A DNA stretch of 64,000 nucleotides from MFD02979-c5 sp963705385 (GTDB lineage Bacteria; Bacteroidota; Bacteroidia; Cytophagales; Amoebophilaceae). The position numbers and the translations under genes were made by a program. The stretch lies in assembly GCA_963705385.1 (NCBI GenBank), contig OY970075.1, positions 434,001-498,000 on the forward strand, given 5' to 3'. This document shows, piece by piece, positions 54,052-62,421 of the stretch. Each line of letters begins with the position of its first letter. Positions within the stretch are counted from its first letter, which is position 1. The notes under the pieces are model-generated. The model was not told where the DNA came from. It worked only from the letters and a program-made list of their open reading frames with translations, and did no database searches.

Positions 54052-55287
54052 TTACTCTTCAAATTCTTTGCTTAGAACCTTGTATAGCTCGTCAATGGTT
54101 TCCTTTTCCATGTCTGTCCTCTGTTCGAGCTCCTCTTTAGTGACAGCAAGTACGCTTTTGGCGCTGTCAAGACCCACTTTTTTGAGCTCTTCAATAACCC
54201 AGCCTTCTAATTCATCGGCAAACTCCTCTATATGTGCATCTTCCTCCTGATTATCGAGCTCCCTGTAAACGTCAATCTCTTTGCCAATGAGCTTGCTGGC
54301 TAGCTTGATATTTTGTCCTCCTTTGCCAATGGCTAATGACACTTGCTCGGGCTTTAAATACACAGCAATTCTGTCTCCTTTGCGTTGGATGCTGCTTAGT
54401 TTGGCAGGGCTAAGTGCTCTGGCAATGTAGAGGTCTGTGTTGTCTGTGTAATTGATAACGTCAATGTTTTCATTTTGAAGTTCTCTAACGATACTGTGAA
54501 TTCTAGAACCTTTCATGCCCACACAGGCACCAACAGGGTCAATGCGCTCATCATAAGACTCTACAGCTACTTTGGCTCTTTCACCGGGTTCACGAACTAC
54601 TTTTTTGATTGTGATTAGTCCATCAAATATTTCAGGGACTTCGTTTTCAAATAGTCGTTCTAAAAAGCTAGAAGAAGCCCTAGAGAGGATTACCCTCGGT
54701 GTATTGCCTTTTAGCTCTACTTTATGGATAACTGCCCGGATATACTCCCCCTTTTTGAAGCGATCTTTAGGGATCTGCTCTGATTTGGGAAGGATAAGCT
54801 CGTTTTTTTCATCATCTAGCAGTATTATTTCTCTACTTAATATTTGATGCACTTCGGCAGTAATCATGTCTCCTACTAACTGTGTGTATTTGTTGTAGAG
54901 GGTGTCTTCTGCCAAATCTTTAACTTTTTGGACCAAGGCCTGCTTGGCAGCCATAATAGCCCTCCTTCCGAAACTACTGAATGCTATCTCTTCTGCTACT
55001 TCTTCTCCTATTTCAAAGTCGGCTTCTATTTTCCGTGCCTCAGTCAAGCTGATCTTATCATAGTCCCAGATATCCTCAGAATTATCATCCACAATCTCTC
55101 TGAAGCGCCATATCTGTAAGTCTCCTTTGTCTAGGTTGATAATGATGTCAAAGTTGTCTTCTGTACCAAACTTCTTTCGGATCATTGCCTTAAAGACATC
55201 CTCTAGGATCCTGATCACAGTAGGGCGATCAATATTTTTAGTCCTTGCAAACTCTGCAAAAGATTCAACTAATTTTTCGCTATCCAT
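54052..55287 (-). CDS. nusA: Transcription termination/antitermination factor NusA
   Basis: A 411-residue RNA polymerase-binding protein. The N-terminal polymerase-binding domain covers about residues 1-130 (LVESFAEFARTKNIDRPTVIRILEDVFKAMIRKKFG). The S1 domain follows, then two KH domains with DPVGACVGMKGSRIHSIVRELQNENIDVI and EQVSLAIGKGGQNIKLASKLIGKEIDV. The C-terminus is short and acidic, lacking the two full acidic repeats of E. coli. rimP, the usual gene in front of nusA, is missing; the region upstream has no recognisable gene. A strong terminator-type hairpin lies in its leader 52-68 bases before the start. Confidence 0.96.
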   Translation of the reverse strand: MDSEKLVESFAEFARTKNIDRPTVIRILEDVFKAMIRKKFGTEDNFDIIINLDKGDLQIWRFREIVDDNSEDIWDYDKISLTEARKIEADFEIGEEVAEEIAFSSFGRRAIMAAKQALVQKVKDLAEDTLYNKYTQLVGDMITAEVHQILSREIILLDDEKNELILPKSEQIPKDRFKKGEYIRAVIHKVELKGNTPRVILSRASSSFLERLFENEVPEIFDGLITIKKVVREPGERAKVAVESYDERIDPVGACVGMKGSRIHSIVRELQNENIDVINYTDNTDLYIARALSPAKLSSIQRKGDRIAVYLKPEQVSLAIGKGGQNIKLASKLIGKEIDVYRELDNQEEDAHIEEFADELEGWVIEELKKVGLDSAKSVLAVTKEELEQRTDMEKETIDELYKVLSKEFEE

Positions 55288-55338
55288 TTTTACTTCAGTA
55301 AAGCACGTTGCACGAAACTTGTTGTGTCGATATAAAAA

Positions 55339-55355
55339 TAGGGGGCAAAGCCCCC
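55339..55355 (-). terminator. Intrinsic terminator hairpin in the nusA leader
   Basis: On the minus strand AGGGGGC-TTT-GCCCCCT forms a perfect 7-bp GC stem, directly followed by ATTTTTAT. It lies 52 bases before the nusA start. It may end an upstream transcript or work as an attenuator of nusA-infB. Confidence 0.7.
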
Positions 55356-55359
55356 TGTG

Positions 55360-56046
55360 TTAAAATCATCCCTTTCTTCATTCGGATGCTAAACTCGGGA
55401 AAAAGATGCAAATATCAAACTTAACCTTGTGGCAGGCAGCTTCTTTCGGTACGCTGGCTGGTGCTATCAATTAACTTTTTGTTGTTTGTTGCCTTCATGT
55501 TTGAAAATCTTTGGGGTGATGGAGATTTTTTTAATTCAGTAATTTATATCCTTGAGTGATAGTAAAAAATTAGCTGTTGAGAAACATCATGGAATGCTGT
55601 GGTTAAAGTCTATCTGAGAGGCATCGCTTAGCTGACCATGAGGTTAGCAAAATTAATCTAATTATAAGCCTACATATTAGCTCCTAACTTTCTTATAAAA
55701 TATCTGGTAGGCTCTATCCACTATTACCTGCTCAAAGTCCTTGCCGCATCACTGCTTCACTGACTCTAAAGTTGATTCAAGGGTCGCTATCATGAAGGTT
55801 CCCTGCGTGCTTTATTCTTGAAGAGAATTTGCTTTGGCATGGAGAAGACTGCTCAAGTCAAGAGTGCTATTACAACGAGTAGTCATATTTGATATGGGTT
55901 TCATGAGATAGAGATGGCACCTATAGCTACCTAGCAAGAATCTTTCTTGACACATTTGACTTTTGATGATGTTATTTTGATCTTCTTCTCCAAGAAAAAT
56001 CCGCTTCACCATCTCTTAAATGATAGAGAAGGTAAGCCCAATAACC
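55360..56046. other. Gene-free stretch upstream of nusA
   Basis: About 690 AT-rich bases between the nusA leader and the lipoprotein gene. A minus-strand frame of 66 codons at 55812-56012 has no recognisable family and unlikely composition. I see no remnant of rimP. The lipoprotein promoter should lie at its right end. Confidence 0.45.
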
Positions 56047-56712
56047 ATGCGCAAAAGCTTGTTATTTTGTAACCTGATGCTTATCGGTAGCCTACTGCTT
56101 ACAATTGCTTGTAAAAAAAAGAAATTACATACTCCTAATCACCCTACCTCTGCTTCTCAAGACCATCCCTCTAAATCTAAGAATAAGAAGTCTAAATCAG
56201 GGAAAAATAAATCAAAGAAAACAGCAGAGGGTAAGAAAACAACAGAAGAGAAACGCGACCAAGTGCCACAGGATATTGCAGCAATGCATGAAAATTTCAT
56301 CTACCTACAAAAAATACCCTACACCACTAAGGGCACAAAAATGAATTTCAAGTTTTTTTGGAGGGATAAAATCAAAGTGTATCTACAAAAACCTGGAGGT
56401 CCTCTTCAAGCTGAATGGTCAAAGGCAATGGATGAAGCAGCACCAATCCTCGGTGAGGACGTAGGCCTACAGGAAGCATCAATAAAAGAGAAGTTAACAG
56501 CGCTGAAGAGCATTACCCACCTTAAAGAAGCAGTTGAAGGGCTGATCACAATCTGTAGTAACAATGACTACTCCTTACCAGTTGATGAGTTCAAAAAGCA
56601 GAAAGAGCCCCAAGCGAAAAAAATGAGACGAGATTACGCAAAATCGTTCAAGGAACGCCTAGAGGTTCTTAAAGAAATTTCAAATTCAGATACTACAAGT
56701 GTAGCTGCATAG
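56047..56712 (+). CDS. Lysine-rich lipoprotein of unknown function
   Basis: A 221-residue predicted lipoprotein. The ATG at 56047 is chosen because it gives a clean signal peptide with lipobox LLLTIAC (MRKSLLFCNLMLIGSLLLTIAC). After the cysteine comes KKKK and then a low-complexity stretch to about residue 72, very rich in Lys, Ser and Thr. The C-terminal part (about residues 80-220) is helical, with FIYLQKIPYTTKGTKMNFKFFWRDKIKVYLQKPGG and IKEKLTALKSITHLKEAVEGLITICSNNDY. I do not recognise the family. Fast-evolving lipoproteins with a charged linker are common on the surface of host-associated Bacteroidota; a surface role is only an inference. Confidence 0.7.
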   Translation: MRKSLLFCNLMLIGSLLLTIACKKKKLHTPNHPTSASQDHPSKSKNKKSKSGKNKSKKTAEGKKTTEEKRDQVPQDIAAMHENFIYLQKIPYTTKGTKMNFKFFWRDKIKVYLQKPGGPLQAEWSKAMDEAAPILGEDVGLQEASIKEKLTALKSITHLKEAVEGLITICSNNDYSLPVDEFKKQKEPQAKKMRRDYAKSFKERLEVLKEISNSDTTSVAA

Positions 56713-56788
56713 CCAGTAAAAGTAAATTACTCTGCCGAAGGGTGGAGGGGCTATTACCCTGCCCTGAAATAGGCTGACATAAACTGAA

Positions 56789-56858
56789 GCTATTGCAAGA
56801 CTAAGATTTAACTTTTTGTAGCTTGGAAACGCATATTTTTTGAGTTCCGCAACGGTCT
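56789..56858. repeat. 75-base repeat, copy 2 (MITE-like)
   Basis: This copy aligns with the element at 27707-27781: CTATTGCAAGACTAAGATTTAAC against CCGTTGTAAAACCAGGTTTTAAC at the left, and TTGAGTTCCGCAACGGTCT against TTGAGTTTTGCAACGATCT at the right. The copies are diverged, so neither is recent. Confidence 0.5.
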
Positions 56859-56967
56859 CCAATTATCTATCAGAAAAGGCCAAACTAAACTTGGCACTGG
56901 TTTTTGCACTATGTATACACCATCTAAAGGAAATTTTGATAGGTTAGTGGCTTAAAGGGAAGACGTT

Positions 56968-57354
56968 ATGCAATTTGGACACACAATTGTTTATGTCAAT
57001 GATGTTTTGAAAACTATTGATTTTTACCAAACAGTTTTTTCCTTGCAGCTCAAGTTCTTACACGAAAACCATCAGTATGCAGAGATGCAAACAGGGGCAA
57101 CCACTTTGGCTTTTGCTTCAGAATCATTGGCTAACAATAATGGGTTACAATTCAGACCTAATAGACTTTCCAAAACTCCTACTGGCTTTGAAATCAGTTT
57201 TGTAGCTGAGGAGGTAGAGCTGGCTTTTGAACAATGTAGCCAAGAAAGGGCCAAGCAAGTTGCACTTCCTGAGAAAAAACTTTGGTAAAAAGTTACTTAT
57301 GTCACCGACCGCATTGGGGTTTTGGTTGAAATTTGCGAACCAGTTAAATCGTAG
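56968..57354 (+). pseudogene. VOC-family (glyoxalase-like) gene with an in-frame stop
   Basis: The frame starts MQFGHTIVYVNDVLKTIDFYQTVFSLQLKFL, typical of the vicinal oxygen chelate fold, and continues with AEMQTGATTLAFAS and FEISFVAEEVELAFEQCSQ. A TAA interrupts it at 57286 after residue 106. The same frame then continues KVTYVTDRIGVLVEICEPVKS to a TAG at 57352, which is the conserved last strand (V.YV.DP.G..VEI..P) carrying the metal-binding Glu. The stop removes that residue, so the product would be inactive unless read through. Relatives are lactoylglutathione lyases and resistance dioxygenases; the substrate is unknown. Confidence 0.82.
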
Positions 57355-57555
57355 CTTTCCTTAAAATGGCTGATAATTTAGACGCTTACTGGCTTTACAT
57401 GTTAAACAGGTGAGGCATATACTTGAAGCAATAAGCTACTGTGTTGAACACCTTGTCTTTTGTTTTTAATTGTGCGCGCCTACTTGTCTAGTTATTCTGC
57501 TAAAAAACTACTAATTTTCTTATATGTATTGTAAGGCTATTTCCTGCTGCAGGAA

Positions 57556-57585
57556 GGGCCAATTTCAGGTACACGCTGTTTTTCT
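57556..57585 (+). promoter_or_regulatory. Conserved upstream block of oppA copy 1
   Basis: GGGCCAATTTCAGGTACACGCTGTTTTT-type sequence here is repeated before oppA copy 2 (59632-59665) as GGGCCAATCTTTAGATATACGCTGTTTTT. The block ends about 20 bases before each start and is conserved in an otherwise diverged leader, so it may hold the promoter or translation signals. Confidence 0.4.
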
Positions 57586-57603
57586 TCTAAACACCTAGGG
57601 ACC

Positions 57604-59376
57604 ATGAAGAGATTGATTCAACTCGGAGCAGTCATACTGCTAATAGTAGCCATGTGGTTTTACAACAGGAATACCAGTACTTCTCCAGAGCAAAATAAAA
57701 AAATACTGGTAACGGTCAAGGCAGCGAAAATTAAAGGGCTAGATCCTATCCAATCTGGTGACGTGTATGGTGCGCAGGAGGTAGCCAAGGTCTATGAAGG
57801 TTTATTAGAATACCACTACTTGAAGCGTCCTTATGAATTGATACCCAACCTAGCAGCAGCCATGCCTACTGTTTCAGAAGATGGATTGGTATATACCTTT
57901 AAGCTCAAAGAAGGAGTCAAGTTTCATGACAACGCTTGCTTTCCGGATGGAAAAGGCAGGGAGCTAGTAGCAAAAGATTTTGTTTATGCTATTAAAAGGG
58001 CAGCTGATCCTAAGCTCCAATCTCCCCAATTCAGCATCATAGCAGGAAAAATCAAAGGTTTAGACGAATGGCGCAACAAGTACGCTGAAACTGCTCAGGC
58101 AGATTATACTGAGGCTGTAGCAGGCTTAAAAGCCATAGATCAATATACCCTGCAATTTACCCTTAACCAAGCTTATCCACAGTTCCTATATATACTGGCT
58201 ATGCAATTTTGCGATGTAGTCCCTCAAGAAGCTGTGCAGCATTATGGTACAGAATTTTTGAACCACCCAGTAGGTACAGGACCTTTTACACTAGAGGAGT
58301 TTAATCCTCAGTTCAATAAGCTTGTGTACCGCAAAAACCCCAACTTCAGAGACAAACGGTTTCCTAGCGAAGCTTCCGAAGCTTACGAACACCTGCTGGT
58401 AGATGCAGGCAAGCCTCTGCCTTTAGTAGACAAGGTCATTACGCACATACTTCCAGAAGAACAACCTAGATGGCTAAAATTCCAACAAGGTCAAATAGAT
58501 GTGATTGACATTTCAAGAGATACTATTGTCTCAGAGGTTGTCCAGGCTGATGGGCTAATTCCAGCCATGAAGGAAAAAGGAATCCAATTATTCCAAGAAC
58601 TAGAACACGGTACAAGCTTTTTTGTTATCAACTGTAGACATGAGTTATTTAGGGATAACATCAAGCTGCGGCAAGCACTATCCATGGCTTTTGATGGCCA
58701 GAAACACAATGAACTTTTCTATCAAGGAGGGGCAGTATTGGCCCAATCTATAATACCTCCTGGCTTAGCAGGCTACCGAGCAGATTACGTCAATCCTTAT
58801 AGGACCTACGACCTTGAAAAAGCCAAAAAGCTTTTAGCAGAAGCTGGTTATCCTGATGGCAAGGGCTTGCCTACCATCACCCTGGATGTCCATTCAAGTA
58901 CGAATTCTAAACAAAAGGCAGAGTTTTTTCAAAAGTGCATGGAGCAAATTGGGGTTCAGGTGAACGTAGTTGCTAACATATGGCCTGAGCTAACAAAAAA
59001 GATCAACCAAAAGACTACCATGATGCATGCCTTGTCTTGGATTGCAGACTATCCAGACGCAGGAGCCCTTTTTTATCTGCTTTACAGGGCTGATACAGCC
59101 ATAGGCATGGGATGCAATTTTAACGACCCTGTGTACAACGCATTATACGAGAAAGCAACGGTGATGCAGCCTTCCCCAGAGAAAACAACGCTTTATGAGC
59201 AACTCAACAGACTGGCTGCAGAGGGTGTGCCAGCAGTCTATACGGTTCATCAAATGCATCCTATACTTTACCACTGTTGGGTCAAGAACTACCTCTGGTC
59301 AGATTTTCACTATGGCACAGAGCAGTATATCAACATTGACTTAGAACAAAAACAGGCATTGCAGTCCAAGTTCTGA
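57604..59376 (+). CDS. oppA: Oligopeptide ABC transporter substrate-binding protein, tandem copy 1
   Basis: A 590-residue solute-binding protein of the SBP_bac_5 family that binds peptides in the periplasm and gives them to the OppBC permease. The N-terminus has one hydrophobic helix (residues about 5-20) with no lipobox cysteine, so the protein is probably anchored by an uncleaved helix. Family segments are IKGLDPIQSGD, LVYTFKLKEGVKFHDN, DGRE-like GKGRELVAKDFVYAIKRAADP, HPVGTGPFTLEEFN, FFVINCRHELFRDNIKLRQALSMAFD and LIPNLAAAMPTVSEDGL. It is about 80 percent identical to copy 2 downstream by eye, with one block of 478 bases identical at the DNA level. Confidence 0.93.
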   Translation: MKRLIQLGAVILLIVAMWFYNRNTSTSPEQNKKILVTVKAAKIKGLDPIQSGDVYGAQEVAKVYEGLLEYHYLKRPYELIPNLAAAMPTVSEDGLVYTFKLKEGVKFHDNACFPDGKGRELVAKDFVYAIKRAADPKLQSPQFSIIAGKIKGLDEWRNKYAETAQADYTEAVAGLKAIDQYTLQFTLNQAYPQFLYILAMQFCDVVPQEAVQHYGTEFLNHPVGTGPFTLEEFNPQFNKLVYRKNPNFRDKRFPSEASEAYEHLLVDAGKPLPLVDKVITHILPEEQPRWLKFQQGQIDVIDISRDTIVSEVVQADGLIPAMKEKGIQLFQELEHGTSFFVINCRHELFRDNIKLRQALSMAFDGQKHNELFYQGGAVLAQSIIPPGLAGYRADYVNPYRTYDLEKAKKLLAEAGYPDGKGLPTITLDVHSSTNSKQKAEFFQKCMEQIGVQVNVVANIWPELTKKINQKTTMMHALSWIADYPDAGALFYLLYRADTAIGMGCNFNDPVYNALYEKATVMQPSPEKTTLYEQLNRLAAEGVPAVYTVHQMHPILYHCWVKNYLWSDFHYGTEQYINIDLEQKQALQSKF

Positions 59377-59678
59377 CACCTAGCCGGTTATTGCATGAAT
59401 ATTGTCCACTATAGTATCTTACTAAGTAATTAAAGGCTTTCATCAAAGATGGTCTGGATGTTTACTAGCCTTGCCTGTTAGCAGGTGAGGCATATACTTT
59501 GAGCAACAAGCCCCTGGGTTGAATGCCTCGTCATTGGTTTTTAATTGGATAAGCTTACTTCCTTAGTCATTCTGCAAAAAACTACTAATTTTGTGCAAAC
59601 ATATTGTCAAGCTACTCGTTTGCACAAGAGGGGGGCCAATCTTTAGATATACGCTGTTTTTTTTAAACTCAGAAGACT
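59377..59678. other. Spacer between the tandem oppA genes, duplicated with the genes
   Basis: These 300 bases resemble the 240 bases before oppA copy 1 (shared CAGGTGAGGCATATACTT at 59481 and 57407, shared GTTTTTAATTG, shared AACTACTAATTTT), so the duplication unit included the leader. It holds no gene. An inverted repeat at 59591-59627 is present only here. Confidence 0.6.
59591..59627. promoter_or_regulatory. Perfect 10-base inverted repeat before oppA copy 2
   Basis: TTGTGCAAAC at 59591-59600 and GTTTGCACAA at 59618-59627 are perfect inverted copies separated by 17 bases. The matching place before copy 1 carries a different palindrome (TTCCTGC-T-GCAGGAA, 57541-57555). It could be an operator or an RNA stem about 50 bases before the start. 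Confidence 0.4.
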
Positions 59679-61445
59679 ATGAAAAAATTTATTCAACTCG
59701 GAGCAGCCATATTGCTAATAGTAGCCATATGGTTTTATAAAAAGCGTAGTAATACTCCTCAAGACCAAAACAAAAAAGTACTGATAACGGTCAATACAGC
59801 GAAAATTAAAGGGCTAGACCCTATCCAAAGTGGTGATGCGTACAGTGTGCATGAGATAGCCAAAGTCTATGAAGGTTTATTAGAATACCACTACCTGAAG
59901 CGTCCTTACGAGTTGGTACCCAACCTGGCAGCAGCCATGCCTACTGTTTCAGAAGATGGATTGGTATATACCTTTAAGCTCAAAGAAGGAGTCAAGTTTC
60001 ATGACAACGCTTGCTTTCCGGATGGAAAAGGCAGGGAGCTAGTAGCAAAAGATTTTGTTTATGCTATTAAAAGGGCAGCTGATCCTAAGCTCCAATCTCC
60101 CCAATTCAGCATCATAGCAGGAAAAATCAAAGGTTTAGACGAATGGCGCAACAAGTACGCTGAAACTGCTCAGGCAGATTATACTGAGGCTGTAGCAGGC
60201 TTAAAAGCCATAGATCAATATACCCTGCAATTTACCCTTAACCAAGCTTATCCACAGTTCCTATATATACTGGCTATGCAATTTTGCGATGTAGTCCCTC
60301 AAGAAGCTGTGCAGCATTATGGTACAGAATTTTTGAACCACCCAGTAGGTACAGGACCTTTTACACTAGAGGAGTTTAATCCTCAGTTCAATAAGCTTGT
60401 GTACCATAAAAACCCCAACTTCAGAGACAAACGGTTTCCTAGCGAAGCTTCTGAGGCTTACCAACACCTGCTGGTAGATGCAGGCAAGCCTCTGCCTTTA
60501 GTAGACAAGGTCATTACGCACATACTTCCAGAAGAGCAACCTAGGTGGCTAAAATTCCAACAAGGTCAAATAGATGTGATTGACATTTCAAGAGATAGTA
60601 TTGTCTCAGAGGTCGTCCAGGCTGACGGGCTAATTCCAGCAATGAAGGAAAAAGGAATCCAATTATTCCAAGAACCAGAAGAGAGTACAAGCTTTTTTGT
60701 TATCAACTGTAGACACGAGTTATTTAAGAATAACATCAAGCTGCGGCAAGCACTATCCCTAGCTTTTGATGTCCAGAAATACAGTGAACTTTTCTATAAA
60801 GGAAGGGCAGTATTGGCTCAATCCATAATACCTCCTGGCTTAGCAGGCCACCGAGCAGATTATTTCAATCCTTATAGGACCTACGACCTTAAAAAAGCCA
60901 AAAAGCTTTTAGCAGAAGCTGGTTATCCTGATGGCAAAGGCTTGCCTACCATCACCCTGGATGTCCATACAGATACAAGTTCTAGGCAAGGAGGAGAGTT
61001 TTTCCAAAAATGCATGGAACAAATTGGGGTTCAGGTGAACATAGTTGCTAACATATGGCCTGAGCTAATGAAAAAGAAAAACCAAAAGACTACCATGATG
61101 CATGCCTTGTCTTGGAGCGCAGATTATCCAGATGCAGAAACCTTTTTACACCTGCTGTACAAGGAGCCAATTGGTATGGGATGCAATTTTAATGACCCTG
61201 TGTACAACGCATTATACGAGAAAGCAACGGTGATGCAGCCCTCTCCAGAGAGAACAGCGCTTTATGAGCAACTCAACAGATTGGCTGCAGAGGGTGTGCC
61301 AGCAGTGTATACGGTTCATCAAATGCATGCTGTACTTTACCACTGTTGGGTCAAGAACTACCTCTGGTCAGATTTTCACTATGGCACAGAGCAGTATATC
61401 AACATTGACTTAGAACAAAAACAGGCATTGCAGTCCAAGTTCTAA
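59679..61445 (+). CDS. oppA: Oligopeptide ABC transporter substrate-binding protein, tandem copy 2
   Basis: A 588-residue paralogue of copy 1 with the same plan: an N-terminal hydrophobic anchor (residues about 5-20) without lipobox, then the two-lobed SBP_bac_5 fold. Differences cluster at the N-terminus (SNTPQDQ against STSPEQN), around residue 335 (QEPEESTS against QELEHGTS) and around residues 440-490 (DTSSRQGGEFF, MKKKNQK, ETFLHLLYKEP, two residues shorter). Those later differences lie in the lobe that forms part of the peptide pocket, which suggests different peptide preference; this is an inference. It ends 14 bases before oppB, so it belongs to the oppABCD transcript. Confidence 0.93.
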   Translation: MKKFIQLGAAILLIVAIWFYKKRSNTPQDQNKKVLITVNTAKIKGLDPIQSGDAYSVHEIAKVYEGLLEYHYLKRPYELVPNLAAAMPTVSEDGLVYTFKLKEGVKFHDNACFPDGKGRELVAKDFVYAIKRAADPKLQSPQFSIIAGKIKGLDEWRNKYAETAQADYTEAVAGLKAIDQYTLQFTLNQAYPQFLYILAMQFCDVVPQEAVQHYGTEFLNHPVGTGPFTLEEFNPQFNKLVYHKNPNFRDKRFPSEASEAYQHLLVDAGKPLPLVDKVITHILPEEQPRWLKFQQGQIDVIDISRDSIVSEVVQADGLIPAMKEKGIQLFQEPEESTSFFVINCRHELFKNNIKLRQALSLAFDVQKYSELFYKGRAVLAQSIIPPGLAGHRADYFNPYRTYDLKKAKKLLAEAGYPDGKGLPTITLDVHTDTSSRQGGEFFQKCMEQIGVQVNIVANIWPELMKKKNQKTTMMHALSWSADYPDAETFLHLLYKEPIGMGCNFNDPVYNALYEKATVMQPSPERTALYEQLNRLAAEGVPAVYTVHQMHAVLYHCWVKNYLWSDFHYGTEQYINIDLEQKQALQSKF

Positions 61446-61459
61446 CGCCTAACTCTTGC

Positions 61460-62401
61460 ATGAATATTTACCACTATATTGCTAGGCGCCTACTTTATGT
61501 CATTCCCATTTTAATAGGGGTGAGCCTAATCATTTTCTTGCTGTTCAACGTAGTAGCAGGCGACCCAACTGCTGTTTTGCTGGGAAAACATGCTAATGCC
61601 CAACAAATGGCCGAGCTTAGGCATGAGCTAGGGCTAGACAAACCCTTGCTACTGCAATACTTGGACATACTCAAGTCAGCCTTTACCCTTGACTTTGGAA
61701 GGTCATGGGCAACCAAACAGCAAATTTCGCAAGTAATTAAACAAGGTGCCTATGCTTCGCTTACCTTGTCTGTGCCAGCATTTGTGCTTGCTAGCTTGGT
61801 TGCCATAGCCATCTCTTTGTTTGCTGCTTTTTTCCAAGGAACCCTGCTTGATAGGACCTTGGTAGTTGTATGCGTTATTATGATGAGCGTTTCTGTCTTG
61901 GCATATATTCTCTTTGGACAATGGGTGTTTGCTTACAAGCTAGGTTGGTTTGAGATTGCAGGCTATGAATATGGATTTCCTGATTTTATCCCTTATATCA
62001 TTTTGCCTAGCATTATATGGATTTTGTTGAGTATTGGTCCTGATGTGCGGTTTTATAGGACAGTCATGCTGGATGAGATGCATCAAGATTACGTCCGCAC
62101 AGCCAAAGCCAAAGGACTTTCCAATAGAGTCATCCTTTTTAAACATGTATTGAAAAATGCCATGATCCCTATTATTACCAATCTTGTCATCCAGCTTCCC
62201 GCGCTGATGCTAGGTGCCTTGTTACTGGAAAGTTTTTTTGGTATTCCTGGGTTAGGTGACATTACCCTACAAGCCATTAACAACTCAGACTTCCCTGTGA
62301 TCAAGGCAATGACTATCCTTTCTTCTGTTCTGTATATTATTTTTAATGTAATTACTGACGTGCTCTACACCCTTGTAGACCCACGTATGAAACTAAAATA
62401 G
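61460..62401 (+). CDS. oppB: Oligopeptide ABC transporter permease OppB
   Basis: A 313-residue inner-membrane permease with six helices. The first (RLLYVIPILIGVSLIIFLLFNVVAGDP) and the following QMAELRHELGLDKPLLLQYLDIL are typical of the DppB/OppB family. The EAA loop that contacts the ATPase is EMHQDYVRTAKAKGLSNRVILFKHVLKNAMIPI near residue 215. The C-terminus ends in TDVLYTLVDPRMKL, as usual. It pairs with OppC, which follows after 20 bases, to form the channel for peptides bound by OppA. Confidence 0.95.
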   Translation: MNIYHYIARRLLYVIPILIGVSLIIFLLFNVVAGDPTAVLLGKHANAQQMAELRHELGLDKPLLLQYLDILKSAFTLDFGRSWATKQQISQVIKQGAYASLTLSVPAFVLASLVAIAISLFAAFFQGTLLDRTLVVVCVIMMSVSVLAYILFGQWVFAYKLGWFEIAGYEYGFPDFIPYIILPSIIWILLSIGPDVRFYRTVMLDEMHQDYVRTAKAKGLSNRVILFKHVLKNAMIPIITNLVIQLPALMLGALLLESFFGIPGLGDITLQAINNSDFPVIKAMTILSSVLYIIFNVITDVLYTLVDPRMKLK

Positions 62402-62421
62402 GGCTTACACTTAAATGTACG

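Noticed and set aside
55407..55475. A 22-codon frame near the nusA leader
   Set aside because: Too short; no leader-peptide features such as runs of one amino-acid codon.
55812..56012. A 66-codon minus-strand frame upstream of the lipoprotein gene
   Set aside because: Composition and lack of any known motif point to chance.
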